Position numbers and translations under genes: made by a program. Below are positions 1-6,698 of a stretch of DNA of 11,596 nt, piece by piece (positions within the stretch are counted from its first letter, which is position 1; the number at the start of each line of letters is the position of its first letter). The DNA comes from Candidatus Poseidoniaceae archaeon (GTDB lineage: Archaea > Thermoplasmatota > Poseidoniia > Poseidoniales > Poseidoniaceae). The notes beneath the pieces were generated by a model. That model saw nothing but the letters and a program-made list of their open reading frames with translations, ran no database searches and was not told where the DNA came from. Location of the stretch: the NCBI GenBank assembly GCA_030741455.1, contig JASLVI010000035.1, positions 1 to 11,596 of the forward strand. Reading direction: 5' to 3'.

Positions 1-135
1 CGTGAATCCGTTGAACTAGGTTCTGTGTACGGTGTTGCTTTGGGTACGCTCTTCGTATTCCTTGTCGTTGGAGGATTGTTTGCTTTAGATCTTCCAACAT
101 ACATTCAGAAGCGACGAGAAGCAAGGGATGAGTAA
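1..135 (+). CDS. C-terminal fragment of a membrane protein, unidentified
   Basis: Frame 1 is open from the first base to a TAA at 133-135 and gives 44 residues. They contain one hydrophobic segment (about residues 11-29, ending in VVGGLFAL) followed by a short basic tail with KRREAR. By the positive-inside rule the tail lies in the cytoplasm. Base and codon use match the neighbouring genes, so I read this as the end of a real gene that starts outside the window. It stops two bases before the aspartate kinase stop codon on the other strand, a tail-to-tail arrangement. Too little is visible to name a family; a single-pass protein or the last helix of a transporter are both possible. Confidence 0.6.
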   Translation, partial: RESVELGSVYGVALGTLFVFLVVGGLFALDLPTYIQKRREARDE

Positions 136-137
136 TC

Positions 138-1460
138 CTAACGCTGTTCCATAAACGGTTGATTTGTTTCTTGAATCAAACCATGTAGAAGTTGTAGTGC
201 TTCGCTTAAATCCTCTCCATCGATTGCAACGCGAGCAGCAGATGTTGTTTGATTGAGCCAGGTCAGTTCAAATTCTGTTGAATCAAACAATGCATTGATT
301 GCATCAATATCCTGTTCTTTGCATCCAATGAGGGAGAGTAATCCGAGATGGTGATGATAGTGTGGTTGCAGATCAAAACCTTCCAAGATTGATGTTGCAC
401 GGTGCATATCGTGTTGCGACACAATCAATCTTGAATCTCCTAATCTTGATTCCAATCCCCACCAATGAACTTCATTTTGGGCCAATTCACCTAACAGTTT
501 CACAAGTTGACGTTGATGAGCGTCAACATGGTGATGTGAGAAGCCAAGGCTGATGACGTTCGGTAGACAACCAACTGCTTTGAGGTGCTTCTCAGGAAGT
601 TTGGGTCCAATGATGGTTTGTTGCCCATCATTTGCATGATAGAGGTGGCGAACTTCAAGTGGAATATTTGGTTCAATCAAAGGTTCAATTGTTGACGGAT
701 GGAGGACAGGTGTGTCCATTAAAGACAATTCAATAGCTTCTTGGTAATCCAGATATGGTATGGTTTCAGAACGAATTCCCCACCGTGGATTGATGATGAA
801 AATTCCCGGGACATCCTTCCATAAGATTACCCGCTCAGCGTTGATTAAATTCGCGATTGCAGTCGCTGAATGATCTGAACCACCTCGACTAAGGATGGCG
901 ATATCGTTGTTCTTGCCTTCACCAAACCAGCCAGTGATAACCGGTGTTCCGTGAAGGGCATTTGGTTCCAATTTCGTACTCGATGCTTGTAAATCGACAT
1001 GGTTGGCTTGATAGTTCCCGTCAAGGGTAATGCCAATGTCTTCCGCCCCGAGAGGGTATGCATCAAAGCCGTATTCTTGCAGTCGATGAGCTACAACAAG
1101 TGCACTCAAGCGTTCCCCTGAGGCGAGGAGATGATTCAATGCTGATTGGTCATGGGGGTCTTGTGCTAACAAGCGTAACGCATCTTTCAGGTTGTGGAGG
1201 ACCATCGAGAACAGATGTGCATTTTTTGATGCATCAAGACCGGGGGCAAACCGAAGATGTTGTTTTGACAAATCTTGTACCAATCGACTCGCATAGCGAG
1301 GGTCTTTTGCAGCTCGATACAATCTGTCGGTTGTACCCCAAAGAGCAGATACAACGAGGATAGATTGCTCATCCCCCTGAATCACTTCAGCAATCTTGTC
1401 GATATCGTCAGGTTCTCGAAGACAAGAACCTCCAAACTTGTGAATGATTTTCCGATTCAC
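138..1460 (-). CDS. lysC: Aspartate kinase with C-terminal ACT region
   Basis: Phosphorylates L-aspartate to 4-phospho-L-aspartate, the entry to the aspartate family and, in archaea with the ADH pathway, to aromatic amino acids. The 440 residues fit a monofunctional aspartokinase. Visible motifs are KFGGS (8-12), SGERLSA (114-120), SRGGSDHSATA (191-201), WKDVPGIF (214-221) with NPR (224-226), and LHPSTIEP (253-260). Residues about 300-440 look like two tandem ACT modules, so feedback by an amino acid is likely; which one cannot be told. Several motifs differ slightly from the common form (KFGGSC for KFGGTS, SDHSA for SDTTA, HPSTIEP for HPRTIEP). The start is GTG, and its GTGA overlaps the chorismate synthase stop by four bases, which argues for translational coupling as last gene of the aromatic operon. 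The symbol lysC is by family; thrA-type or asd-linked names would serve equally. Confidence 0.9.
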   Translation of the reverse strand: MNRKIIHKFGGSCLREPDDIDKIAEVIQGDEQSILVVSALWGTTDRLYRAAKDPRYASRLVQDLSKQHLRFAPGLDASKNAHLFSMVLHNLKDALRLLAQDPHDQSALNHLLASGERLSALVVAHRLQEYGFDAYPLGAEDIGITLDGNYQANHVDLQASSTKLEPNALHGTPVITGWFGEGKNNDIAILSRGGSDHSATAIANLINAERVILWKDVPGIFIINPRWGIRSETIPYLDYQEAIELSLMDTPVLHPSTIEPLIEPNIPLEVRHLYHANDGQQTIIGPKLPEKHLKAVGCLPNVISLGFSHHHVDAHQRQLVKLLGELAQNEVHWWGLESRLGDSRLIVSQHDMHRATSILEGFDLQPHYHHHLGLLSLIGCKEQDIDAINALFDSTEFELTWLNQTTSAARVAIDGEDLSEALQLLHGLIQETNQPFMEQR

Positions 1461-2575
1461 AAAGCATCACGTTTCCTAAGGATGAGGTCGCAAAGCACCA
1501 ATGTCGTCATCGCACGTGCTACGCTTACAGCACGCGGACCCAAAACAGGATCATGACGCCCTTTGACGATGAGAGGTTTCTTCTCTCCTTCTTCCAAATC
1601 CAATGTGATTTGCTCATGCGCAATGCTGGATGGCGGCTTGAATGCAATCTGGGCGTAGATATCTGATCCTGTGGAAAGTCCAGCAATACTTCCATCGGGA
1701 AGCTGTCCTTCTTGCATTGGCTTCTCAAGTGAGCCTCCCCAAGGGCTATTGTGTTCCAGACCAGTCATTGTAACCGCTTCAAATCCTTGACCAAATGCAA
1801 CTCCACGTGCTGCAGGAATGGAAAGATAAGCCCGCCCTAATGCTGGCTCAAGTCCATCGAACCAAGGTTCACCAATGCCCTGTGGTAGGTTTGAAACGAG
1901 AACATCAACACGACTTCCAATGGAATTACGTTCTTTGCGAACTTGTTCAATACATGCCCTCATCGCATCAACAACATTGGCATCTCGGCATCGAAGTTGT
2001 TCACATAATTCACTCGCCCATTCTTCAGGACATTGATCAATTCGTGCCGCTTCAATCGTACCAATTGCACCAACATGTGCATCGATTCGGATGTCTCCGA
2101 GAAGCGGTTCAACAAGTGCAGCAGCTGCAACAATGCCTGCAGTAAGTCGAGCCGAGGAAGAACCGCCCCCTCTTAAATCAGCAAATCCTCCACTTCTCAA
2201 ATGCATCAAGAGGTCTTGATGCCCTGGTCTAGGGTGATTTGGAATGAAACTGTAATCGCTCTCTCGAGCATCTTTGTTCTTGATCTGAATCAAGATCGGT
2301 TGTCCTGTCGAAAAACCATCGTATACGCCTGTCATTAATTCAACAACATCATCTTCTTTGCGCTTACTCGCAAAATGACCGCCCGGACGCCGGGTCAACA
2401 TACGCTGTGCAATCCGCTCCTCATCGATCGCTAAACCTGCTGGAACGCCTTCGAGTAATGCCCCAACCAGAAGGCCATGACTCTCTCCAAAAAGAGTCAA
2501 TGAGAGGGTTTCTCCAAGGCGCATCTTCATTTGACTCAGTCCTTCCAACCGATTCGTCTTCAAGAACTTGAGCAT
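1457..2575 (-). CDS. aroC: Chorismate synthase
   Basis: Converts 5-enolpyruvylshikimate 3-phosphate to chorismate using reduced FMN; last common step to Phe, Tyr and Trp. Family motifs are clear: FGESHG (29-34), RRPGG (62-66), RPGHQD (116-121), DLRGGG (133-138), GIGEPWFDGL (233-242) and GRHDPVLGPRAV (339-350). The 372 residues are close to the usual length. As drawn, ATG at 2575 overlaps the preceding TAA by one base (TAATG). Family members begin only about 12-15 residues before GESHG, so the in-frame ATGs at 2530 or 2524 (residues 16 and 18) may be the real start. A GGAAGG lies 10 bases before the 2530 ATG. The usual Arg after RGGG is Ser here (RGGGSSSAR, where known enzymes have RGGGRxS(A/G)R). 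Fourth gene of the operon. Confidence 0.95.
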   Translation of the reverse strand: MLKFLKTNRLEGLSQMKMRLGETLSLTLFGESHGLLVGALLEGVPAGLAIDEERIAQRMLTRRPGGHFASKRKEDDVVELMTGVYDGFSTGQPILIQIKNKDARESDYSFIPNHPRPGHQDLLMHLRSGGFADLRGGGSSSARLTAGIVAAAALVEPLLGDIRIDAHVGAIGTIEAARIDQCPEEWASELCEQLRCRDANVVDAMRACIEQVRKERNSIGSRVDVLVSNLPQGIGEPWFDGLEPALGRAYLSIPAARGVAFGQGFEAVTMTGLEHNSPWGGSLEKPMQEGQLPDGSIAGLSTGSDIYAQIAFKPPSSIAHEQITLDLEEGEKKPLIVKGRHDPVLGPRAVSVARAMTTLVLCDLILRKRDAL

Positions 2576-3465
2576 TATTCCTCAGATTCTTTCACTTCAG
2601 GATTGATGAAGTGTGTCTCGATGATATCGAAGTCAGGATGTTTTTGTGCGTACCATGCTTTGAGTCGCTTTATTACCCCCTCCAACTGAATAGGGATAAC
2701 AATGACAATTGCAGTTCCTGAACCGCTTAGTCCAGCAGCACGTGCACCGTTAACGAGTGCATCGTTTGCAAGTATTCGTGCACGATGATCGTTGGTTGCG
2801 CCGATGACCCCGCGACCATTGAGTGTAAGTGAAACCAATTCATTTCCATCTTGAATTGCATTGAGTGCCTGGATAAATTGTTGCTGATGGGGTATGAAAT
2901 CCTCCAAAGAAGGGCGAGATTCTCTCGCTCCACGCGAAACCAACAGCACCTTCCATTCGTCACTCTTCGGACCATCTCCTTCAAGCAGGACGCCCTGAGC
3001 AACATCAGGTTCATTGGCGTTGATAAGTTTCCAACCACCTGAAGCACATGCCCAAGTGTCATCAATACTTCCTGTCAAGGTAATCTCAGCTCGAAGTTGT
3101 GCGTCGACTGCAATGGCAACTTCTTCATGCAATTCAAGCGAAGTATCGGTTGAATCACAGAGCGCTCGAACGGCTGCAATGCAAAGTGCAGAAGAAGATT
3201 TCAAACCTTCACGAGCAGGAATTTTTGATTGTACTGCCCAGTGTAGGTTTTCTTCATCGATAGGAAGATCATGGCCAGCAGCTGTCCAAGCAGCAACAAC
3301 ATGAGGGAGGACGCCATCATCATCAGGAACGTCCCGTTTGCTTTTCTTATCGAGTACACGGACCAAAATAGGAAGATCAAGTGCCATGCTCGCACCATAG
3401 CCTGTTCCTGCAGCGTGGAGTAAACTGCAGGCGCCATGTGCTCGTCCTTGTCCTAAGACTGCCAT
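2575..3465 (-). CDS. aroK: Shikimate kinase, archaeal GHMP type
   Basis: Phosphorylates shikimate at the 3-position with ATP. This is the archaeal enzyme of the GHMP kinase superfamily, unrelated to bacterial P-loop AroK/AroL. The 296 residues show the GHMP ATP-binding signature as KIPAREGLKSSSA (81-93), a TGSIDD segment (131-136) matching the TGA(F/I)DD stretch of the family, and the C-terminal GHMP motif AAGLSGSGTAI (243-253). The first 30 residues (GRAHGACSLLHAAGTGYGASMALDL, positions 7-31, abbreviated here by its ends) match the archaeal shikimate kinase N-terminus rather than homoserine or mevalonate kinase. ATG at 3465 is preceded by GAGGAG with a nine-base spacer. Third gene of the operon, three bases after aroB' and overlapping aroC by one base; the context supports shikimate as substrate. 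Confidence 0.9.
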   Translation of the reverse strand: MAVLGQGRAHGACSLLHAAGTGYGASMALDLPILVRVLDKKSKRDVPDDDGVLPHVVAAWTAAGHDLPIDEENLHWAVQSKIPAREGLKSSSALCIAAVRALCDSTDTSLELHEEVAIAVDAQLRAEITLTGSIDDTWACASGGWKLINANEPDVAQGVLLEGDGPKSDEWKVLLVSRGARESRPSLEDFIPHQQQFIQALNAIQDGNELVSLTLNGRGVIGATNDHRARILANDALVNGARAAGLSGSGTAIVIVIPIQLEGVIKRLKAWYAQKHPDFDIIETHFINPEVKESEE

Positions 3466-3468
3466 TGT

Positions 3469-4467
3469 TTATCGCTCCTCAGACGGCGCTGAGATGCTTT
3501 GACCTACATGACGGGTTGAGGAAAGTGTGCAACCAAGAATTCTCATGCCAATCTCAAGATTGGTCACTGAGCAGACTTTGCCGTTTTCCAAAACCAAGCG
3601 GACCGTCTCCGCTTGTTGAATGAACACATGTCCTTCATTAGTATTTTCATCTCTAAATCTCAATAGAATAAACGGTCTGGTTTCAATCTTCATACGGCCA
3701 ACCGTCGCAGCCCTTGAATGGCCGTTCTGACGAACGATGAGAACCGAATCTCCCGATTTTAATTCGCACAGATATTTTGTGGAACCATCAGCGAGATATG
3801 TGTAAGCATCCACGCTTCCAGAATTGACTCGAAAAGGCCGTGTTGGAACGTATTTTGATGGAACTGTTTCTCCATGAATCAGAACGAATGCACGTGCCGT
3901 CGATCCAATCAACAAGCCTTCTCCTTCCTCAAGCATCGACAAAAGGTCGATGCATACACGATCGCCAGAATGTCCTTCTTGCACGTCGGTAATGGTCATG
4001 GGTTTGACATCGATCTGTTCAGTAGTATCTGATTGTGTTGATTGAGTTTCGGACATTTGCTCAAGACGCATGGATTTGACAACAAGCGCAGCTTCCAAGC
4101 ACGTTTCATTACAAAGGATTGCATCAACGCCAATATCGAGAGCAAAGGCGGCCCCTTGTGCTTGAATGGGTTGGTAAATCTGTGCAGCAATCTTTGTTGG
4201 CGTTGCATCGGTTGCAGCTAAGATGTTCTCGATTGGAATCATGGACCAGTCTTCGAACGTAAGAAGCATCCACTCAACAGTTCCAGCAAGGCTTCGTGCT
4301 TCAGATTGGGCCTCTTCAGAATCAACGTGTATGTGGCCTCCAATCTGAACACCGTCTCGGTACAATACGCCATCCTTGACCCAGATGCCCGTTTGACCAT
4401 CATGCACATACAGTGCATCAACTCCATCGGATGCAACTGTCTTGGCAGATTCAAGCCACACTTCCAT
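3469..4467 (-). CDS. aroB': 3-Dehydroquinate synthase II (AroB', archaeal)
   Basis: Catalyses the NAD-dependent oxidative deamination and cyclisation of 2-amino-3,7-dideoxy-D-threo-hept-6-ulosonate to 3-dehydroquinate; the second step of the archaeal route that replaces DAHP synthase and classical AroB. The 332 residues carry the family hallmark RPFRVNSGSVDAY (210-222; usually RPFRVNAG(A/S)VHAY), then YLCELKSGDSVLIV (232-245), GRMKIETRPFILL (257-269) and a C-terminal SVTNLEIGM stretch (about 300-308). The region around 168-200 (GDRVCIDLLSML, GEGLLIGS) also fits. Residues about 137-152 are Ser/Thr/Gln rich and look like a variable linker (the family is usually continuous here). ATG at 4467 has GAGGT six bases before it, and this motif overlaps the TGA of the ADH synthase gene nine bases upstream. 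Second gene of the operon. Confidence 0.92.
   Translation of the reverse strand: MEVWLESAKTVASDGVDALYVHDGQTGIWVKDGVLYRDGVQIGGHIHVDSEEAQSEARSLAGTVEWMLLTFEDWSMIPIENILAATDATPTKIAAQIYQPIQAQGAAFALDIGVDAILCNETCLEAALVVKSMRLEQMSETQSTQSDTTEQIDVKPMTITDVQEGHSGDRVCIDLLSMLEEGEGLLIGSTARAFVLIHGETVPSKYVPTRPFRVNSGSVDAYTYLADGSTKYLCELKSGDSVLIVRQNGHSRAATVGRMKIETRPFILLRFRDENTNEGHVFIQQAETVRLVLENGKVCSVTNLEIGMRILGCTLSSTRHVGQSISAPSEER
3475..3480 (-). promoter_or_regulatory. Shine-Dalgarno site for shikimate kinase
   Basis: On the minus strand GAGGAG stands nine bases before the ATG at 3465, inside the last codons of aroB'. It supports that start and continuous translation along the operon. Confidence 0.6.
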
Positions 4468-4473
4468 TGAACA

Positions 4474-4478
4474 ACCTC
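4474..4478 (-). promoter_or_regulatory. Shine-Dalgarno site for aroB'
   Basis: On the minus strand GAGGT stands six bases before the ATG at 4467. Its first two bases are shared with the TGA stop of the ADH synthase gene (4477-4479), so ribosomes ending the first gene sit on the start site of the second. It fixes the aroB' start. Confidence 0.6.
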
Positions 4479-5295
4479 ACAGACCTAATGCACTGATTGC
4501 ATCCTCCGCAGATGCATCCTCATGAACAATCATCATTAGTGCTCTAGCAACGGCACCTGGTGATTCGTGAGCAAAGACTTGACGGCCCATGCAAACGCCA
4601 GCAGCCCCGGTTTTCATCGCCTTTTCAACCATCTTAAGCATCGAATGCGTGTTGGTTTTTGCTCCACCTGCAACCAAAAGCGGAATTGGAACGCCTGACG
4701 TGACGTTTGCAAAGGATTCCTCATCACCGGTCCAGGTTGTTTTCCCAACATCACATCCAATTTCAAACGCTACACGTGCAGCGTGTGCAACACCGTTGGT
4801 GGCATCGCCTTCCATGATGTCAAGATGCGGTCCACGAGCGTAAATCATTCCCAAAACTGGGAGGTCGAGATGATGGCAATCGGTTGTCAATTGACCCATT
4901 TCTTCAAGCATATCTGCTTCACCATCCGATCCAATATTCACTTGAGCGGATGCGGCAAAGCCACCTCTCGACTCGACTTCAGAGGCTTCTCCAACCGAAA
5001 CTTTTCGGCTTGCATCAGGCCCGCCGTGGCGGGTCGATGCAGAAAAGTGAATCACCATGTGTGTGTCCGTTCCTTCACAGAGATAGCTGTAATGGCTGAC
5101 GACCCCTTTCTGGGCTACGATGGCATTTACGCCTGCGGATATCAATTCACGGATCAAGCGTTCAGTATCCTCAAGACCAGCGGAGGGAAAATCGGACATA
5201 CCGTGATCGATCGGAATCCAAACACCTCGCCCTTTAGGTAGGAGGCGTTCGAGGCGTTGCGCCTTGTTCATGGCACGACGAGATGCTTGACACAT
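4477..5295 (-). CDS. aroA': 2-Amino-3,7-dideoxy-D-threo-hept-6-ulosonate (ADH) synthase, AroA'
   Basis: First committed step of the archaeal aromatic pathway: condenses L-aspartate 4-semialdehyde with 6-deoxy-5-ketofructose 1-phosphate. Belongs to the DhnA/archaeal class I aldolase family (Methanocaldococcus MJ0400 type). The 272 residues show PIDHGMS (28-34, catalytic Asp30), AQKGVV (61-66), VNIGSD (119-124), MIYARG (150-155, Tyr152 as likely acid/base), DVGKTTWTGD (182-191, Lys185 as the Schiff-base lysine) and VAGGAKTNT (208-216). These correspond, from memory, to Asp33, Tyr153 and Lys184 of MJ0400. A fructose-bisphosphate aldolase is the main alternative, but adjacency to aroB', shikimate kinase and aroC settles the role. 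ATG at 5295 is used here; ATG at 5271 (residue 9, MNKAQRLERLLP) is also possible and neither has a good ribosome site. First gene of the operon. Confidence 0.92.
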   Translation of the reverse strand: MCQASRRAMNKAQRLERLLPKGRGVWIPIDHGMSDFPSAGLEDTERLIRELISAGVNAIVAQKGVVSHYSYLCEGTDTHMVIHFSASTRHGGPDASRKVSVGEASEVESRGGFAASAQVNIGSDGEADMLEEMGQLTTDCHHLDLPVLGMIYARGPHLDIMEGDATNGVAHAARVAFEIGCDVGKTTWTGDEESFANVTSGVPIPLLVAGGAKTNTHSMLKMVEKAMKTGAAGVCMGRQVFAHESPGAVARALMMIVHEDASAEDAISALGL

Positions 5296-5303
5296 TCAAT
5301 GCT

Positions 5304-5317
5304 TTGCATACATGCAA
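5304..5317. promoter_or_regulatory. 14-bp palindrome at the aromatic operon promoter, possible operator
   Basis: TTGCATACATGCAA is a perfect inverted repeat of 6-base arms around AC. It lies 9-22 bases before the ATG at 5295, between the divergent aromatic operon and the coiled-coil gene, where a regulator controlling the operon would bind. Only position and symmetry support this; no regulator gene is next to it. Confidence 0.35.
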
Positions 5318-5338
5318 CCATGAAATCAAGTAAGCAAA

Positions 5339-5346
5339 TGATAAAA
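5339..5346 (+). promoter_or_regulatory. Weak TATA-like box between divergent genes
   Basis: TGATAAAA is centred about 28 bases before the ATG at 5371, the spacing expected for a leaderless archaeal transcript of the coiled-coil gene. Read on the other strand it is TTTTATCA, about 47 bases before the ADH synthase ATG, and could serve that operon with a leader of about 20 bases. The match to the archaeal TATA consensus is modest. Confidence 0.3.
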
Positions 5347-5370
5347 GACACAGTATGTTATCCGAGTATC

Positions 5371-6696
5371 ATGGACACGGGCTCCATCCTCGTTTTGAGC
5401 ATTCTCGGAGGAGGTTTCGCCCTTGGTGTTTGGTTCATTTTGATTCGTCGAGATGCGGCGCTTGAAGTACGTCAAGGCATGGTGGCTGATGGACTAAGAG
5501 CGCCTGTTCAGAACTCCAGTTTTTCCAGCGCTCGCTCTGAATTTGAGCGCAAACTTATGATGATTGAATCGGAACGCCGTCGCCGAAATCTTTCCGGAGG
5601 TAGCATTTCTCTCATTCAACAAGAACAACAACCTGTCGAACCTGCACAGGAACCATTCTGGGAAGAACCACCTGCAAGAGAAGAACCTTCTGTGGAGGAA
5701 GACAATGGTGGTGAAGAGACCGAAGAAGAAATGCTCGAACGCCGACGTCAGCGTGATGAAGAATGGGCCCGTCGAGAACAGGATGAAGAACGTCGCAGAC
5801 TCGAAGAGGAAGAAGCAGCACTTGCTGAGCAGCAAGAACGCCTCAAGAAGGAACAGGAAGAACAGGCTGAAAAAGATCGAATCGAGTCTGAAAAGGCTGC
5901 AGAAGAAGCACGACTTGCGGCAGAACGTGACGCAGCAGCACAAGCAGAACGCGATGCAGAAGAAGCTGCACGACAAGCAGAACTTGCTGCTGCTGAAGAA
6001 CAACGTCTCGCTGAAATCCGTGCAGCACAAGAAAAAGATGCTCTTGAGCGTCGTCAGGCAGCTTCGCGTGCACTCGAAGAACTCCGTGCTCGACTTGAGC
6101 GTGAAGGTGCTCGCTCTTCAGACGTCCAAGTCTCCTTGATGTGGAACAACTACAACGATCTTGATCTCCACGTCGTATGTCCCTCTGGAGAGCGTATTCA
6201 CGGTGGAAACCGGAAATCTGCTTGTGGTGGCCACCTCGACGTTGATGCAAACGTTCGACCAGACTCTCGTAAGCCGATTGAAAATGTTGTTTGGCCAGAA
6301 GGCGAAGCACCTGCAGGCGCCTACCAAGTCTTCGTTCACTACTACAAGAAGCACAAGAAGCGACGCTCGAAAGATCCTACAAAATTCCAGGTTATTGCAA
6401 ATGCATATGGTGATTTGATGGAATACACTGGCGAATTGACCTTCGGTGAAGAAATTCAACTTGTATGCACATTTAACGTACCTACAATGGAAGAGCGAGA
6501 GCGAATCAAGCGAGAACTTGAGGAACAAATCCGACGTTCTGAAAGCGGTGAGATTTCTGCTTCTGATCTCCTTGCTGCTGAGGCAACACCAAAGCAGGTT
6601 GAGTTTGGTGATCTCGTCGATGAAATCGAAAGCGAACTTGGTAATGAACCAGAAGACGATGGATCTGGCGTTCCACCAGCACCTGACTTAGGTTGA
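5371..6696 (+). CDS. Membrane-anchored coiled-coil protein with DUF2135-like C-terminal domain
   Basis: Function unknown. From ATG 5371 the product has 441 residues. Residues 5-26 form one membrane helix followed by IRRD, so the long C-terminal part probably faces the cytoplasm (N-out). A Glu/Pro-rich stretch (about 83-115) leads to a highly charged Glu/Arg/Ala coiled coil (about 117-246), TolA-like in composition. Residues 250-370 look like a beta-sandwich of the DUF2135/YfaP type: NNYNDLDLHVVCPSGE (259-274), GGHLDVDAN (286-294), ENVVWPEGEAPAGAYQVFV (304-322) and a final VCTF. A second short charged helix (373-389) and an acidic, Pro-rich tail follow. Three Cys sit in the domain. The frame stays open upstream to a TTG at 5257, but that overlaps the ADH synthase gene; the 5371 start keeps a clean membrane anchor. 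It ends two bases from the purP stop. The domain call is by pattern only. Confidence 0.75.
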   Translation: MDTGSILVLSILGGGFALGVWFILIRRDAALEVRQGMVADGLRAPVQNSSFSSARSEFERKLMMIESERRRRNLSGGSISLIQQEQQPVEPAQEPFWEEPPAREEPSVEEDNGGEETEEEMLERRRQRDEEWARREQDEERRRLEEEEAALAEQQERLKKEQEEQAEKDRIESEKAAEEARLAAERDAAAQAERDAEEAARQAELAAAEEQRLAEIRAAQEKDALERRQAASRALEELRARLEREGARSSDVQVSLMWNNYNDLDLHVVCPSGERIHGGNRKSACGGHLDVDANVRPDSRKPIENVVWPEGEAPAGAYQVFVHYYKKHKKRRSKDPTKFQVIANAYGDLMEYTGELTFGEEIQLVCTFNVPTMEERERIKRELEEQIRRSESGEISASDLLAAEATPKQVEFGDLVDEIESELGNEPEDDGSGVPPAPDLG

Positions 6697-6698
6697 TG

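Noticed and set aside
4783..5241. Plus-strand open frame of 152 residues inside the ADH synthase gene
   Set aside because: The minus strand encodes the catalytic core with Asp30, Tyr152 and Lys185; the plus frame has no recognisable feature.
5257..5370. Extra 38 residues at the start of the coiled-coil protein from a TTG at 5257
   Set aside because: It would overlap the ADH synthase gene head to head and puts a Cys/His/Met mix before a clean membrane anchor; ATG 5371 is simpler and has an A+T-rich box at the right distance.
5494..6030. Minus-strand open frame of 178 residues, rich in Phe, Cys, Leu and Ser
   Set aside because: It mirrors the Glu/Lys/Arg-rich coiled-coil coding region on the other strand; GAA/GAG/AAG codons read backwards give Phe, Leu and Ser. 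No motif and no start signal.
5530..6120. Repeated GAAGAA/GCAGAA-like stretches as a possible DNA repeat or CRISPR-like array
   Set aside because: Units vary in length and sequence and keep the reading frame; they are codon-level repetition of a coiled coil, not a DNA repeat array.
5564..6139. Plus-strand open frame of 191 residues rich in Lys, Asn and Gln
   Set aside because: A shifted frame of the same repetitive coiled-coil sequence; composition is an artefact of the repeat.
5843..6310. Minus-strand open frame of 155 residues rich in Gln, His, Leu and Val
   Set aside because: Antisense to the coiled coil and the DUF2135-like domain, which is clearly coding on the plus strand.
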